64,000 nucleotides of DNA from Candidatus Thiodiazotropha sp. (ex Myrtea sp. 'scaly one' KF741663) (GCA_025655555.1 JAHXIQ010000005.1:186001-250000); one strand, 5' to 3'. Positions 45,094 to 54,520 are shown, counted from the stretch's first letter. Notes: a model not told the origin generated them from the letters alone. A program made the numbers and translations.

Positions 45094-46017
45094 TCACTGG
45101 ATGGCGGGACTGACCGGTATTTGTCTTTGTGCCGGAACTTTTTTCAAAGACCAGTGTTCAATAGCCCAAGTCCAGAACTCGCTCAGATCGGCAGGTTTTT
45201 CCGTAGGCAACGGCTGTCTGAGAAACGCAAGGGCCTGTAGCAGGCTGTCTATGGGTTGTCTGGAATCCACTGGTGCATCTTGGTACTGCTTGCTGAGTTT
45301 GCGGCCCTGGGGATCGACGGCCAGGGGAAGATGAGCGTAGTCGGGTTTTGGCAATGTCAGGAGTTGTTGAAGGTAGCGCTGTCGAGGTGTCGACATCAGC
45401 AGGTCTGCACCCCGCACAACCTGATTGATACCCTGCCAGCCATCGTCCACCACTACGGCCAGCTGATAGGCATGAAAGCCATCGCTGCGGCGTATGATGA
45501 AATCACCGAGTTCCCGGCCGGGGTTCTGCTGAATAGGACCCTGAACCTGGTCTGTACAGATGATCTCCTCGTGCCGTGTCAGTAGCCGGATACTGTGTGT
45601 ATCCCTGTATTTTTTCAGGTTGTTGCGGCATGTGCCTGGATAGATCGGGCCTTCTTCGCCCATCTGTGCGATTTGGGCAATCTCCTTACGGCTGCAACAG
45701 CACGCGTAAGCAAGGCCCATCTGGATCAGGGTTTGTAGTGCCGTCTCATAGGCCTCGGTGCGCTGAGATTGGTAGACGACAGGGCCGTCCCAGGAGAATC
45801 CGAAGTCATCGAGGGTTTGAAGAATCTGATCGGAGGCGCCTTTGATTTCCCGGGTGTGATCGAGATCCTCCATGCGCAGCAGCCATTCTCCCTGATGGCT
45901 GCGGGCATCAAGGTAGCTGCCCAGTGCGGCTACAAGTGAGCCGAAGTGGAGTGGCCCGGTAGGGGAGGGAGCGAAACGACCCCGATAGGCCGTTACCCTG
46001 CCGCTTTTTTCGCTCAT
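45094..46017 (-). CDS. gluQ: Glutamyl-Q tRNA(Asp) synthetase
   Basis: A 307-residue truncated glutamyl-tRNA synthetase paralogue that attaches glutamate to queuosine in tRNA-Asp. RGRFAPSPTGPLHFGSL holds the HIGH-like motif, followed by LLRMEDLDHTRE, the zinc cysteines in AYACCCSRKEI and CRNNL, and the KMSKS-like RKLSKQY. It lacks the anticodon-binding domain, as expected. The ATG at 46017 is used; TTG at 46029 lies within the terminator. It follows dksA on the same strand, the conserved gammaproteobacterial order, with a terminator-like hairpin between them. Confidence 0.94.
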   Translation of the reverse strand: MSEKSGRVTAYRGRFAPSPTGPLHFGSLVAALGSYLDARSHQGEWLLRMEDLDHTREIKGASDQILQTLDDFGFSWDGPVVYQSQRTEAYETALQTLIQMGLAYACCCSRKEIAQIAQMGEEGPIYPGTCRNNLKKYRDTHSIRLLTRHEEIICTDQVQGPIQQNPGRELGDFIIRRSDGFHAYQLAVVVDDGWQGINQVVRGADLLMSTPRQRYLQQLLTLPKPDYAHLPLAVDPQGRKLSKQYQDAPVDSRQPIDSLLQALAFLRQPLPTEKPADLSEFWTWAIEHWSLKKVPAQRQIPVSPAIQ

Positions 46018-46027
46018 GCCGAAACGC

Positions 46028-46052
46028 AAAAAACCGGCGCAAGCCGGTTTTT
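46028..46052 (-). terminator. Rho-independent terminator between dksA and gluQ
   Basis: On the minus strand AAACCGGC-TTGC-GCCGGTTT forms an 8-base stem with a 4-base loop and is followed by a T-run. It ends the dksA message, or attenuates read-through into gluQ, whose start lies only about 10 bases beyond. Confidence 0.85.
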
Positions 46053-46074
46053 GTTGCGAAGGTGTCGGCCGGAG

Positions 46075-46518
46075 TCAGCCCATCTGCTTTTCGCGGATCT
46101 CATCCAGGGTCTTGCAGTCGATGCAAAGCGAAGCCGTTGGGCGCGCTTCTAGACGGCGGATGCCGATCTCCACCCCACAGGAGTCACAAAAGCCATAATC
46201 ACGGCTGTCGATCTTTTCCAGCGTCGAGTCGATCTTTTTGATCAGTTTACGTTCCCGATCACGGGTACGAAGCTCGAGACTGAACTCGGATTCCTGGGTA
46301 GCACGATCATTCGGATCAGGGAAGTTCGCGGCCTCATCCTGCATATGGTGGACGGTGCGGTCGACTTCCTCCATGAGATTGGCTTTCCAGGCCTGCAGGA
46401 TGGCACGGAAGTGGTCTTCCTGCTTCTCATTCATGTACTCTTCGCCCTTCTTGGGCTCATAGGGTTCGATGCCGAAGGCTGCTGAACCCTGCTGTGCTTT
46501 GGCTTTCTTTTGGGCCAT
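46075..46518 (-). CDS. dksA: RNA polymerase-binding transcription factor DksA
   Basis: A 147-residue factor acting with ppGpp on RNA polymerase. The coiled coil (about 35-105) includes the tip aspartates in [28 protein letters not shown]; the C-terminal zinc finger has four cysteines ([25 protein letters not shown]). The ATG at 46518 is preceded by GAGG at about 9 bases. The N-terminus is lysine-rich and slightly longer than in E. coli only by composition. A terminator follows it. Confidence 0.96.
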   Translation of the reverse strand: MAQKKAKAQQGSAAFGIEPYEPKKGEEYMNEKQEDHFRAILQAWKANLMEEVDRTVHHMQDEAANFPDPNDRATQESEFSLELRTRDRERKLIKKIDSTLEKIDSRDYGFCDSCGVEIGIRRLEARPTASLCIDCKTLDEIREKQMG

Positions 46519-46766
46519 TCAAGATACCTCTTCAGTGAAGGCGCCTATCTATACCAGAAAGGGAAGAGCGAAACAACAGATGAGGCCCCTCACTGCCAAC
46601 TGCTTTCCCATACAGAATCATGGTCTAAATCGGCTATTTTAAATAGGTTGAAATCCCTGTCCCGATTGATCTACAGGGCTTTACTCGCCCTGTTTATCGG
46701 CGGGAGGGATGAAAGCTGAATAGCCTTTGGTTAAGCTGGCACAAAATAACGACTTTGGAAGGAAAT

Positions 46767-47540
46767 ATGACGCAATTATCAGCATTGATCTTTGATGTGG
46801 ACGGCACCCTGGCGGATACCGAGCGGGATGGCCACCGGGTAGCCTTCAATCGGGCTTTTACCGATGCCGGACTCGATTGGGACTGGTCGGCACAACTCTA
46901 CGGGAAGTTGTTGGCGGTCACCGGAGGGAAAGAGCGAATCCGCCACTATCTCGATAACTATAATCAGAATTTCCAGCGACCAGACGATCTGGATGGTTTC
47001 ATTGCCGGATTGCATGCCAGCAAGACGGAACACTACACCCGTATGCTCTCCGAGGGGTTGATTCCCATGCGAAATGGGGTGAAACGACTGCTTCAGGAAG
47101 CCAGGGATGTGGGATTGCGTCTGGCCATTGCCACCACGACCACACCAGCCAATGTCAGTGCACTCCTGCAGCATAGTCTGGCACCCGATGCGGAATCCTG
47201 GTTTGAGGTCATCGCTGCCGGCGATATCGTCCCAGCCAAGAAGCCGGCGCCGGATATCTATGAGTGGGCAATGCAACAGATGGCGCTGTCTCCTGAAAAC
47301 TGCCTCGCCATCGAAGACTCCCATAATGGGGTGCAGTCGGCATTGCGGGCAGATATCCATTCAATTCTGGTAACCACCAACGGTTATACAGTGAATGATG
47401 ATTTTAACGGCGCAACGCTGGTTGTGGATCAGATGGGAGAGCCGGATGAATCATTTCAGTTGCAGTCGGGGCAGGCCAACGGCCACAACTTCGTCAATCT
47501 TTCCCTGCTGAGGGATCTGCATGGGAGTATCCAGGCGTGA
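46767..47540 (+). CDS. HAD phosphatase, CbbY type
   Basis: A 257-residue HAD hydrolase. The nucleophile and acid/base are in ALIFDVDGTLADTE (Asp10, Asp12), motif II in LAIATTTTPANVSALL, the lysine in VPAKKPAPDIYEWA and motif IV in CLAIEDSHNGVQSA. CbbY enzymes dephosphorylate the Rubisco inhibitor xylulose-1,5-bisphosphate, and this one has the family features, in keeping with an autotroph (inference). GGAAGGA before the ATG at 46767 decides the start; a TTG at 46755 is less likely. The stop overlaps the aminotransferase start (GTGA). Confidence 0.88.
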   Translation: MTQLSALIFDVDGTLADTERDGHRVAFNRAFTDAGLDWDWSAQLYGKLLAVTGGKERIRHYLDNYNQNFQRPDDLDGFIAGLHASKTEHYTRMLSEGLIPMRNGVKRLLQEARDVGLRLAIATTTTPANVSALLQHSLAPDAESWFEVIAAGDIVPAKKPAPDIYEWAMQQMALSPENCLAIEDSHNGVQSALRADIHSILVTTNGYTVNDDFNGATLVVDQMGEPDESFQLQSGQANGHNFVNLSLLRDLHGSIQA

Positions 47541-48703
47541 GCCATGTCGCCAAGCGGATGCAGCGCATTGCACCTTTTTACGTGATGGATCTGTTGGCGC
47601 AGGCAAGAAAGCTGGAGGCAGAGGGACGTTCCATTATCCACATGGAGATCGGTGAGCCTGATTTCGATACGCCGGCACCGATTATTGCTGCAGGACAGCG
47701 GGCTCTGGCATCCGGCCAGACTCACTATACGCCGGCAAGAGGGCTTCCGGCGCTTCGCCAGTCAATTGCCGGTTTTTACCGAGAACGCTACGCAACACCC
47801 ATAGATCCTGATCGAATCATCGTGACGCCGGGTGCTTCCGGAGCCTTGCAACTGGTATTGAGTGTGCTGGTCAATCCTGGAGAATCGGTATTGATGGCCG
47901 ATCCCGGTTACCCGTGCAATCGCCATTTTGTGGAACTGGTAGAAGGCAAGCCTGTATCGATACCTGTCGGTCCTGAGACGGGCTATCAGCTGACGGCAGA
48001 GATGGTGGAGGCGGCTTGGCGGGAGGATACCAAGGCGGTCTTGATCGCCTCACCTTCCAATCCTACCGGTACACTGGTCTCCGATGGGGAGATGCAGCGT
48101 CTACACGATACCGTGCAACGCCTTGGCGGTGTGCTTATTGTAGATGAGATCTACCAGGGGCTGGTCTATGGCCAAGCAGGGGGCACCGCGCTTCGCTTCG
48201 CTGATGATCTATTTGTGGTCAACAGCTTCTCTAAATTTTTTGGTATGACCGGCTGGCGGCTTGGCTGGCTGGTGGCGCCGCAGAATTATATCGACCCGCT
48301 TGACCGGTTGGCACAGAACATCTTCCTCTCCGCGCCTACGCTTTCACAGTTCGCTGCCTTGAGCGCCTTTACGCCAGAGGTGATGGAGATTCTTGAACAA
48401 CGCAGGCAGGCCTTCGAGGCGCGGCGCGATTTTTTATTGCCGGCCCTGCGTGATTTGGGATTCTCCATACCCGTGACGCCTCAGGGTGCCTTTTATCTCT
48501 ATGCGGGTTGCGAAAATATGTGTGATGACAGTCATGCCCTGGCAAAAGAGCTGCTGGAGCAGGCCGGTGTGGCGGTGACGCCAGGCTTGGATTTTGGCGC
48601 TCACCGGCCCGAGGCCCATCTGCGATTTGCCTATACCACCGATTTGGAAAAGCTTTCGGAGGGCGTGGAGCGCATTCGGCGTTTCATCTCCATGGCAGGA
48701 TAG
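47537..48703 (+). CDS. PLP-dependent aminotransferase, class I/II
   Basis: A 388-residue fold-type I enzyme. IIHMEIGEPDFDTPAPI starts the family signature, then YTPARGLPALRQSIAGFY, IIVTPGASGALQL, ASPSNPTGTLVSD, VDEIYQGLVYG and the PLP lysine in VNSFSKFFGMTGWRLGW. The specificity may be aspartate, alanine or aromatic; I cannot tell. The GTG start at 47537 overlaps the CbbY stop, so both are translated together, though no pathway link is obvious. Confidence 0.92.
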   Translation: MSHVAKRMQRIAPFYVMDLLAQARKLEAEGRSIIHMEIGEPDFDTPAPIIAAGQRALASGQTHYTPARGLPALRQSIAGFYRERYATPIDPDRIIVTPGASGALQLVLSVLVNPGESVLMADPGYPCNRHFVELVEGKPVSIPVGPETGYQLTAEMVEAAWREDTKAVLIASPSNPTGTLVSDGEMQRLHDTVQRLGGVLIVDEIYQGLVYGQAGGTALRFADDLFVVNSFSKFFGMTGWRLGWLVAPQNYIDPLDRLAQNIFLSAPTLSQFAALSAFTPEVMEILEQRRQAFEARRDFLLPALRDLGFSIPVTPQGAFYLYAGCENMCDDSHALAKELLEQAGVAVTPGLDFGAHRPEAHLRFAYTTDLEKLSEGVERIRRFISMAG

Positions 48704-48777
48704 GTCTGGAGATTCTGAGGTTAAGCATCGGCGCAGATGGGCCGCACTATTGCCTGCCCGGGAAACGGCGGATCCGG

Positions 48778-49518
48778 CTAATCCGCCATACCCTGTAGGC
48801 GCTCCCGCCAGAATACAGTGGCACCCGCTACAGCTGCCGGCATGGCGAGAAAATTGAGCAACGGCACCATCATCATCAGTGTCAGACTGCCGCCGAAGGC
48901 AAGCGCTGTGAGACGGGACTGTTTAAGGCGTTGATGTTGTGCCTTGAATGTCAGCTTATGGTTGGCCATCGGGAAGTCAGCATACTCCAGGGCCAGGAAC
49001 CAGGCGCTGAAAGCGATCCAAAGGAAGGGCGCGACCAGATTGATCCCAGGTATGATGAAAAGGATCAATAGGGGAATGGCGCGCAACAGAAAATAACTCA
49101 TCTTTCGCACTTCAGAGAGCAGGGAAGGCGCGACATCCTTCATTACCTGTTTGACCCCGCTGGGTTGCTGCGGTAAATCACCCCCGAGATAGCGCTCGAC
49201 TTTTTCCGCCAGCAGACCATTGAAGGGGGCTGCGATGAGATTGGCGATGACGGTAAAGGTGTAGAAAATGATCAGTACCAGTGCGATGGCAAATAGAGGC
49301 CAGAGCAGCCAGCGCAGCCAGGAGAGCCAACTCTCGTCTGAAGGCAGGAAACGATCCATCAGCCCCTCGAACTGATCGAGTCCGAGCCAGACCAGCAGGC
49401 TGAAGACGACGATATTTACTGTCAACGGAATCAGTACAAAGGGCCGCAGTCCCGGTTTTGTGATCAGGCTCAGGCCGCGAATCAGATAGCCGGCCCCGTC
49501 GAGGGGAGTGTTTGCCAT
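48778..49518 (-). CDS. cysZ: Sulfate transporter CysZ
   Basis: A 246-residue membrane protein of the EI24/CysZ family. Landmarks are GAGYLIRGLSLITKPGLRPFVLIPLTVNIVVF near the N-terminus, the helix-rich core, FIIPGINLVAPFLWIAFSAWFLALEYADFPM and the C-terminal SLTLMMMVPLLNFLAMPAAVAGAT. It takes up sulfate for cysteine synthesis. AAGGA before the ATG at 49518 supports this start; an in-frame TTG at 49536 overlaps that site. It is convergent with the aminotransferase gene. Confidence 0.94.
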   Translation of the reverse strand: MANTPLDGAGYLIRGLSLITKPGLRPFVLIPLTVNIVVFSLLVWLGLDQFEGLMDRFLPSDESWLSWLRWLLWPLFAIALVLIIFYTFTVIANLIAAPFNGLLAEKVERYLGGDLPQQPSGVKQVMKDVAPSLLSEVRKMSYFLLRAIPLLILFIIPGINLVAPFLWIAFSAWFLALEYADFPMANHKLTFKAQHQRLKQSRLTALAFGGSLTLMMMVPLLNFLAMPAAVAGATVFWRERLQGMAD

Positions 49519-49628
49519 GGCGAAATCCTTGCTCAAAAGTGCGGCATTTTAGCAGACTTCATAGTGAGAAGATGGGGGTGTGGTATAACCCCATCCGAAG
49601 ATTCCTTTCGGTGTAAGAGACCATTGAA

Positions 49629-49646
49629 ATAGTGCTAACAGGCCCA
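49629..49646. repeat. Solitary MITE-end-like sequence
   Basis: ATAGTGCTAACAGGCCCA resembles the inner-to-outer end of the element at 54521-54791 (TTAGTGTTAACAGGCCCT). It is a single end in the cysZ-lysE gap and shows no partner. The support is weak. Confidence 0.35.
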
Positions 49647-49671
49647 AACATAGGAGGCCCAGAGGTGATGC

Positions 49672-50301
49672 TTGATCGGATTTGAGTCGATGACCGGGTT
49701 GTTTTTCACCGCAGTCATTCTTGCGCTGGTACCCGGACCGGACAATATCTTTGTCTTGACTCAGTCAGTTATATTGGGACGCTGGGCCGGTCTGATGGCT
49801 ACCTTGGGTTTCTCTACAGGACTCATCTTCCATACCCTTGCCGTCACCCTCGGGGTGGCAGCCATCTTCCAGACATCTGAAGTGGCCTTTACCTTGCTGA
49901 AGTTCTGTGGTGCGGCTTATCTTCTCTACCTGGCATGGCGTTTTTTGCAACCCTCTGCAATCGCGGCTGGTCAGTCAGACACGGCTCGACCCAGGCCCTG
50001 GTTGCTCTATCGCCGGGGCGTTATCATGAACGTCACCAATCCGAAGGTATCGCTTTTTTTCCTGGCATTCCTGCCACAGTTTACCGATCCCCAGGCTGGT
50101 TCAGTAGTCTGGCAGATGATCGTCTTCGGCCTGTTGTTTATCATCGCCACACTCCTGGTCTTTGGTGGATTGGCCCTGCTGGCAGGGGCAATCAGTCCCT
50201 GGCTGACCCAAAAGCCTGAGCGGATGCGAGTCATCAATCGGGTGGCTGCGCTGATTTTCGTGGTCCTGGCGATCAGGCTTATATTGGCGCAACCGTTCTG
50301 A
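49672..50301 (+). CDS. LysE/RhtB-family exporter
   Basis: A 209-residue membrane protein with about six helices. The family signature TAVILALVPGPDNIFVLTQSVILGRWAGLMATLGFSTG stands at the N-terminus, then KFCGAAYLLYLAWRFL and the loop NVTNPKVSLFFLAFLPQF. Such proteins export amino acids or related metabolites. The start is taken as TTG at 49672 because GAGG lies 6 bases before it and the distance to the PGPDN motif is normal; ATG at 49690 is the alternative. Confidence 0.9.
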   Translation: MIGFESMTGLFFTAVILALVPGPDNIFVLTQSVILGRWAGLMATLGFSTGLIFHTLAVTLGVAAIFQTSEVAFTLLKFCGAAYLLYLAWRFLQPSAIAAGQSDTARPRPWLLYRRGVIMNVTNPKVSLFFLAFLPQFTDPQAGSVVWQMIVFGLLFIIATLLVFGGLALLAGAISPWLTQKPERMRVINRVAALIFVVLAIRLILAQPF

Positions 50302-50365
50302 GCGGGAAGGCTGCCGTTTGTTTCGGGTGGAGTCTTTCCGCCCCTTGATTTGGAAGTGATTTAAC

Positions 50366-51205
50366 ATGAAATATGTCGGTGCCCACGTCAGTGCTTCTGG
50401 TGGTGTTCAGAACGCGCCTCTCAATGCCCAAGCTATTGGCGCCAGGGCCTTTGCCCTATTCACCAAGAACCAGCGTCAATGGCGCGCAAAACCCCTGACC
50501 ATGGAATCCATAGAGGCTTTCCGGGAAAATCTGCAAGCAGCAGATATCAATACCCGTCATGTGCTGCCCCACGATAGCTATCTGATCAACTTGGGACACC
50601 CGGAGCCAGAAGGGCTGGAGAAATCCCGCAATGCCTTTCTCGAAGAGATGCAGCGTTGTGAACAGCTGGGTCTGTCGCTGCTGAATTTCCATCCCGGTGC
50701 GACCCTGAGAAAGATTGACGAAACGAAGAGCCTACGGTTGGTGGCTGATTCGATCAATTGGGTGTTGGAACAGACCGAGGGTGTTACCGCAGTGATCGAA
50801 AATACCGCCGGGCAGGGCAGTACGCTGGGTTATTGCTTCGAACACCTGGCGGAGATTATTGATAGCGTGGAGGATAAATCCCGTGTTGGGGTTTGTCTGG
50901 ACACCTGTCATACGTTCGTTTCCGGTTACGATCTGCGAACGGCGGAGGCGTGTGACGAGACCTTCTCACAGTTTGAGACGACGGTGGGTTTTGGTTATCT
51001 ACGGGGCATGCATCTCAATGACAGCAAGCCTGATCTTGGTGCGCGGGTCGATCGCCATCACAGTCTCGGTCAGGGCAAACTGGGGTGGGATGTCTTCCGT
51101 TACATCATGCGGGATGATCGGTTCGATGATATCCCCATGGTGCTGGAAACCATTGATGAGACGCTTTGGGCGGAAGAGATTCAAGCGCTCTATGGGTTCC
51201 AGTGA
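50366..51205 (+). CDS. nfo: Deoxyribonuclease IV (AP endonuclease family 2)
   Basis: A 279-residue Nfo-type endonuclease. [19 protein letters not shown] is the N-terminal zinc motif (His), then [41 protein letters not shown] and [28 protein letters not shown], together giving the usual nine metal ligands. It cuts DNA at abasic sites in base-excision repair. The ATG at 50366 follows an AT-rich leader. An unknown conserved gene follows after about 100 bases. Confidence 0.95.
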   Translation: MKYVGAHVSASGGVQNAPLNAQAIGARAFALFTKNQRQWRAKPLTMESIEAFRENLQAADINTRHVLPHDSYLINLGHPEPEGLEKSRNAFLEEMQRCEQLGLSLLNFHPGATLRKIDETKSLRLVADSINWVLEQTEGVTAVIENTAGQGSTLGYCFEHLAEIIDSVEDKSRVGVCLDTCHTFVSGYDLRTAEACDETFSQFETTVGFGYLRGMHLNDSKPDLGARVDRHHSLGQGKLGWDVFRYIMRDDRFDDIPMVLETIDETLWAEEIQALYGFQ

Positions 51206-51309
51206 GTTTTTCATGTAGATTTTCTGTGTCACACATGGATATTGCCGAGAGGCTCCACCTCACTTAGACTGTGACCCGCGAAATAAGGAATAACACGCCG
51301 GTAAGTATC

Positions 51310-52113
51310 ATGTCTCTATTGGATGATCTCAAAAAGGAAGCAGACGAGCTCAAAGCGGCAGAAGATGTCGATGAAACGCAGGCACGGCTCGATGCTGATT
51401 ATCGCAAGAGAGTCAGACCAGCCATGCTGGCAATTCTCCACTACCTTTCGGAACTCACCGACCAGCTCAAACTGGTTGATCCCGATGTGCGTCAGGACTA
51501 TACCCTGCCGGGGTTCGGCTTGGTCAAGGGACTGCATCAGGATGGCTACGTGGTGAATGCGGACAGTACCGAGAATACCAAGACCATTCGGCTCCGCTTC
51601 AGTTGTAAGGATGAGCGAGAGAGAGAGTTCTCAGTCAAACCAAAGTCGGAAGCGGATGAGACCCGGGATTTTCTCGAATCTCAAACTATGCGCTATGCCG
51701 AATGGCCAATCAGAGATCCCCAACAAGGTGTGATCGGTCTCAACTTCCAGTTGACCGTCAAGGTGGATATTAACTTCATCTTCAAGGTGGACATGGAACA
51801 GGGAGCCATCACGTTATTAGTCTCGAACTTTCACGATTTCAAAGTGGAAAAGAGTGTAGTGCAACCCGAGCGGATCGACGATGCCTGGCTGGATAATCTG
51901 GGGAACTACCTGTTGCGCCGGAGACGCAATCTCTATGAGTTGGAGATCGACGACAGCGACAAAGCGGCTATCCGTCAACAGCTCGAAGCGGCCAAGCTTC
52001 AGCGCGAGGCCGAACTGGAAGCGGCAATTCAGAGAGAGCGGGAAGAGCAGGAAGAAGCGCAGCGTAATTCCTTGCTTGGCAAGCTGAAATCCTTTGCCAG
52101 ACCTGGAGAGTAG
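51310..52113 (+). CDS. Conserved hypothetical protein with C-terminal coiled coil
   Basis: A 267-residue cytoplasmic protein. The N-terminal helix (MSLLDDLKKEADELKAAEDVDE) leads into a beta-rich centre (LPGFGLVKGLHQDGYVVNADSTENTKTIRLRFSCKDE..., YAEWPIRDPQQGVIGLNFQLTVKVDINFIFKVDME), and the last 60 residues are a strongly charged helix (KLQREAELEAAIQREREEQEEAQRN). I know no function for it. The ATG at 51310 is used; an upstream in-frame ATG-like start at 51271 adds a poorly conserved-looking 13 residues. Confidence 0.75.
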   Translation: MSLLDDLKKEADELKAAEDVDETQARLDADYRKRVRPAMLAILHYLSELTDQLKLVDPDVRQDYTLPGFGLVKGLHQDGYVVNADSTENTKTIRLRFSCKDEREREFSVKPKSEADETRDFLESQTMRYAEWPIRDPQQGVIGLNFQLTVKVDINFIFKVDMEQGAITLLVSNFHDFKVEKSVVQPERIDDAWLDNLGNYLLRRRRNLYELEIDDSDKAAIRQQLEAAKLQREAELEAAIQREREEQEEAQRNSLLGKLKSFARPGE

Positions 52114-52248
52114 TGAAATTCGTTCCAGTCCGATCCCTGAACTTCCTGCATCACGACTGTTTTTCGGAATTTGTCGGGCCGAATAGTCGACCCTGAGAGG
52201 AAAATTCGGAATTGCTTGACACTTTTTCAGGCACAAGGGTGGCAATCA

Positions 52249-52270
52249 ATTAGTGTTAACAGGCCTTAGA
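52249..52270. repeat. Solitary MITE end
   Basis: ATTAGTGTTAACAGGCCTTA matches the right end of the element at 54521-54791 in all but one base over 20. There is no second end near it, so it is a truncated copy. It lies in the 300-base gap between the coiled-coil gene and the secreted His/Cys protein gene. Confidence 0.65.
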
Positions 52271-52308
52271 CAATTTCTCTCCATTCTTGGATTTCAAGTA
52301 CACTGACC

Positions 52309-52349
52309 CCTTGGTCCGCTCCTTGGTCCGCTCTTGGTCCCTTGGTCTG
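52309..52349. repeat. Short tandem repeat of CCTTGGTCCGCT
   Basis: Two perfect adjacent 12-base units (52309-52320 and 52321-52332) are followed by two partial ones (CTTGGTCC and CTTGGTCT). It is non-coding, just downstream of the terminal part of the gene at 52414, in its 3' flank. It may vary in copy number. Confidence 0.8.
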
Positions 52350-52413
52350 TTTTATTGGGGGGAAGCTCAGTGTGAACCTCCCCCCTTTTGATGCTATGAG
52401 TCTTTATTTAGTA

Positions 52414-54105
52414 TCAGGAACCACCTGAGAGACGCCAATAGCCGCCTACCTGACTTGCTGGAATATCCGGCCCGACACTGCCTTTACCCCAGTAGTGATC
52501 ATTGTAGTTGGACAGATTACCATTGCTGATAACCCCCATGGTCGCCCAGATAACCTGTGCAGGCTGATCATCAATTGACGCTTGAGCCCAGGCCTGGCGT
52601 ACTGTCATTGGGTTGTTCCTCAGCATATAGTTGGCAAATATCCCTCCATGTTGCGAGCTGTGATAGGAGACAGTATCGAAACTGTTGATTTGGTGAAGAC
52701 GATCAAAGGCAGATCCCCATCTTTCCCACCACCAATCGCCTCCTGATTCAGACGCCAGTACAAGACAGGTAAAGAGGCTGATCCACTCTACATTACGATT
52801 ACCCCATAACGCATCGCTGTTTGATAAAAATGTATCATCATTTGAGCTACATCCAGAGAAACTGAACCCGCCTGGAGATCCATGCCCTTGCCAGTAGGCC
52901 ATATCCACATCATCAACCCAATCCTGGTCATCGCCTGAAAAACTGGGGTCCTTCCAATCCTGCTCCCATGCGTTGGCATCCAGCCAGCTAAATTGAACCG
53001 CCACGCCATCCAAGATCATTCGGTCATTGAAGCTTGCGATATTCGTTGCGGTATGGGGCAACCCTGAACAGGGTCCTGTTCCCTCGCTACCAACATCCCT
53101 ACGATTAAATGCTGCGTGTGCATCACGAATAATGCCGAGATTAATATCGAAATCGAACATCCCAAGAAACTTGCTTCTATATTTTTGCTCTGTGGGGTCA
53201 ATCTGAGCCGGTTTGGCATCTACAGCGGCGGGTACAAAATAGATCTGACTCGCCACACCTTCGGCATCCACTGCTTCGCATCGAATGCTTGGCTCTAGAA
53301 TCTCGATTCGTTCTGACATGGGTGGTGCAAAATATGCGAGGCTAGGGGTGATATCCCGAGCAAGCTCTTTTTTGAACGTCGTTGTCCAGGTTGCGCAGCG
53401 GTTCCTGGCTTCATTCTCATCTACGACCAGAACCTTACCCGCCTCCTTTAGGCTTCTGAATGCATAACTGAGCTGGGTGACATTGCCGTCGCCCCCAAAA
53501 GCGGCTCGTATGTTAGCACCCGGGCCTTCGAGCGATACATCGTTCAATCTGAATTGCAGCGATACAGCTGTATCTATCGGCTGATCCGCAATCACCTTAC
53601 CTTTGGATGAGATCGCCTCGAACCGGCTATGACTGGTAAGCGGTACAGCCCCAGACGGCAATAATCTCGTTTCTCTTAGAACACCGGAAAACTTAGCCGT
53701 AGCACTTTTTACATCTAATACTTTAATTTTCTCTATGGCCTTATAGTCGAAACCCTCATAGATAATCCCACCCTCATCCTCGCTGTCGCGGGGATACTCT
53801 GGTGCCTCCGCTTTCATAGGCAGCGATAGAAACGTATTGATATCGGAGAAATGGGCGGCACCATATTGATCCAGTTCAAGCGCTTTTATATTGAGCGCTT
53901 TCGCTAACACGTCTACCTGATCTTTTGATATTCCATGCTTGGTTACCTTGTAGACCGGTAATGCTTCAGGAAAATCACTTTGCTTTTTCACCACCTTAGT
54001 TGTACTTACCGTGCTGATCTCTCTTGCTTCGGCCTGGACTATACCCATTGATGAAACAATGGGAACAAGTGCCGTCATCCCTATCCTTTTGAGTAACAAA
54101 TTCAT
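52414..54105 (-). CDS. Secreted DUF6345-like protein with His/Cys dyad
   Basis: A 563-residue exported protein. The signal peptide is NLLLKRIGMTALVPIVSSMGIVQAEA. The middle part holds repeated beta-hairpin character (about 60-330). From about 390 the sequence RMILDGVAVQFSWLDANAWEQDWKDPSF leads to VDMAYWQGHGSPGGFSFSG and VEWISLFTCLVLAS. A hydrophobic strand ending in HG followed by a second ending in a cysteine is the layout of clan CD (caspase/gingipain-like) cysteine peptidases. I therefore suggest a peptidase-like fold; activity is not shown. GGAG 6 bases before ATG 54105 fixes the start. A short tandem repeat and a MITE end lie downstream. Confidence 0.65.
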   Translation of the reverse strand: MNLLLKRIGMTALVPIVSSMGIVQAEAREISTVSTTKVVKKQSDFPEALPVYKVTKHGISKDQVDVLAKALNIKALELDQYGAAHFSDINTFLSLPMKAEAPEYPRDSEDEGGIIYEGFDYKAIEKIKVLDVKSATAKFSGVLRETRLLPSGAVPLTSHSRFEAISSKGKVIADQPIDTAVSLQFRLNDVSLEGPGANIRAAFGGDGNVTQLSYAFRSLKEAGKVLVVDENEARNRCATWTTTFKKELARDITPSLAYFAPPMSERIEILEPSIRCEAVDAEGVASQIYFVPAAVDAKPAQIDPTEQKYRSKFLGMFDFDINLGIIRDAHAAFNRRDVGSEGTGPCSGLPHTATNIASFNDRMILDGVAVQFSWLDANAWEQDWKDPSFSGDDQDWVDDVDMAYWQGHGSPGGFSFSGCSSNDDTFLSNSDALWGNRNVEWISLFTCLVLASESGGDWWWERWGSAFDRLHQINSFDTVSYHSSQHGGIFANYMLRNNPMTVRQAWAQASIDDQPAQVIWATMGVISNGNLSNYNDHYWGKGSVGPDIPASQVGGYWRLSGGS

Positions 54106-54256
54106 GCTGATCTCCATATAAATAAATGAACGTTGCGTCAAACTCTCCTGTCTGACGGTTGCAATCATAAAGATCAACTCATACTTGTCGGTGTGTACTT
54201 TTTCGCTTCAGCGATGGTAATAGTTCACAGCTTAGGGTGCAGAAAATCGCTAGAAA
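54106..54256. other. Upstream region of the secreted His/Cys protein gene
   Basis: Non-coding DNA that should hold the promoter of the minus-strand gene at 54105. An AT-rich patch near 54110-54130 is just before the start. I see no operator-like symmetry. Confidence 0.3.
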
Positions 54257-54392
54257 ACTGGGACAGGTTTATTTTTCAGTCGTGATCGAAGAACCACCCA
54301 CCAACAACGGGATACAGGGTGACGTAGGATCAAATGGAAGTAATTGGGGACAGAAGTAATTGGAAGTAATTGGGGACAGACCACGGTTTACT
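54257..54392. repeat. Dispersed GGGGACAG-type repeats
   Basis: The words AACTGGGACAGGTTTATTT (54256-54274) and two copies of AAGTAATTGGGGACAGA (54341-54357 and 54365-54381) occur here. Motifs of this form are scattered in many gammaproteobacterial intergenic regions, often near REP-associated transposase genes. No gene is present between 54178 and 54520. Confidence 0.55.
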
Positions 54393-54520
54393 AATCGTAT
54401 ACCCGGCAATTATTTCCAGTACCATCTGTAGTGAATATTGGTTTCCGGTGTCTGTCTGTTTCAGCGGAAGCAGCAACCATATTCTGTCTTGTAAGGGGCA
54501 GTTGTTTCCAATAACCTCTA

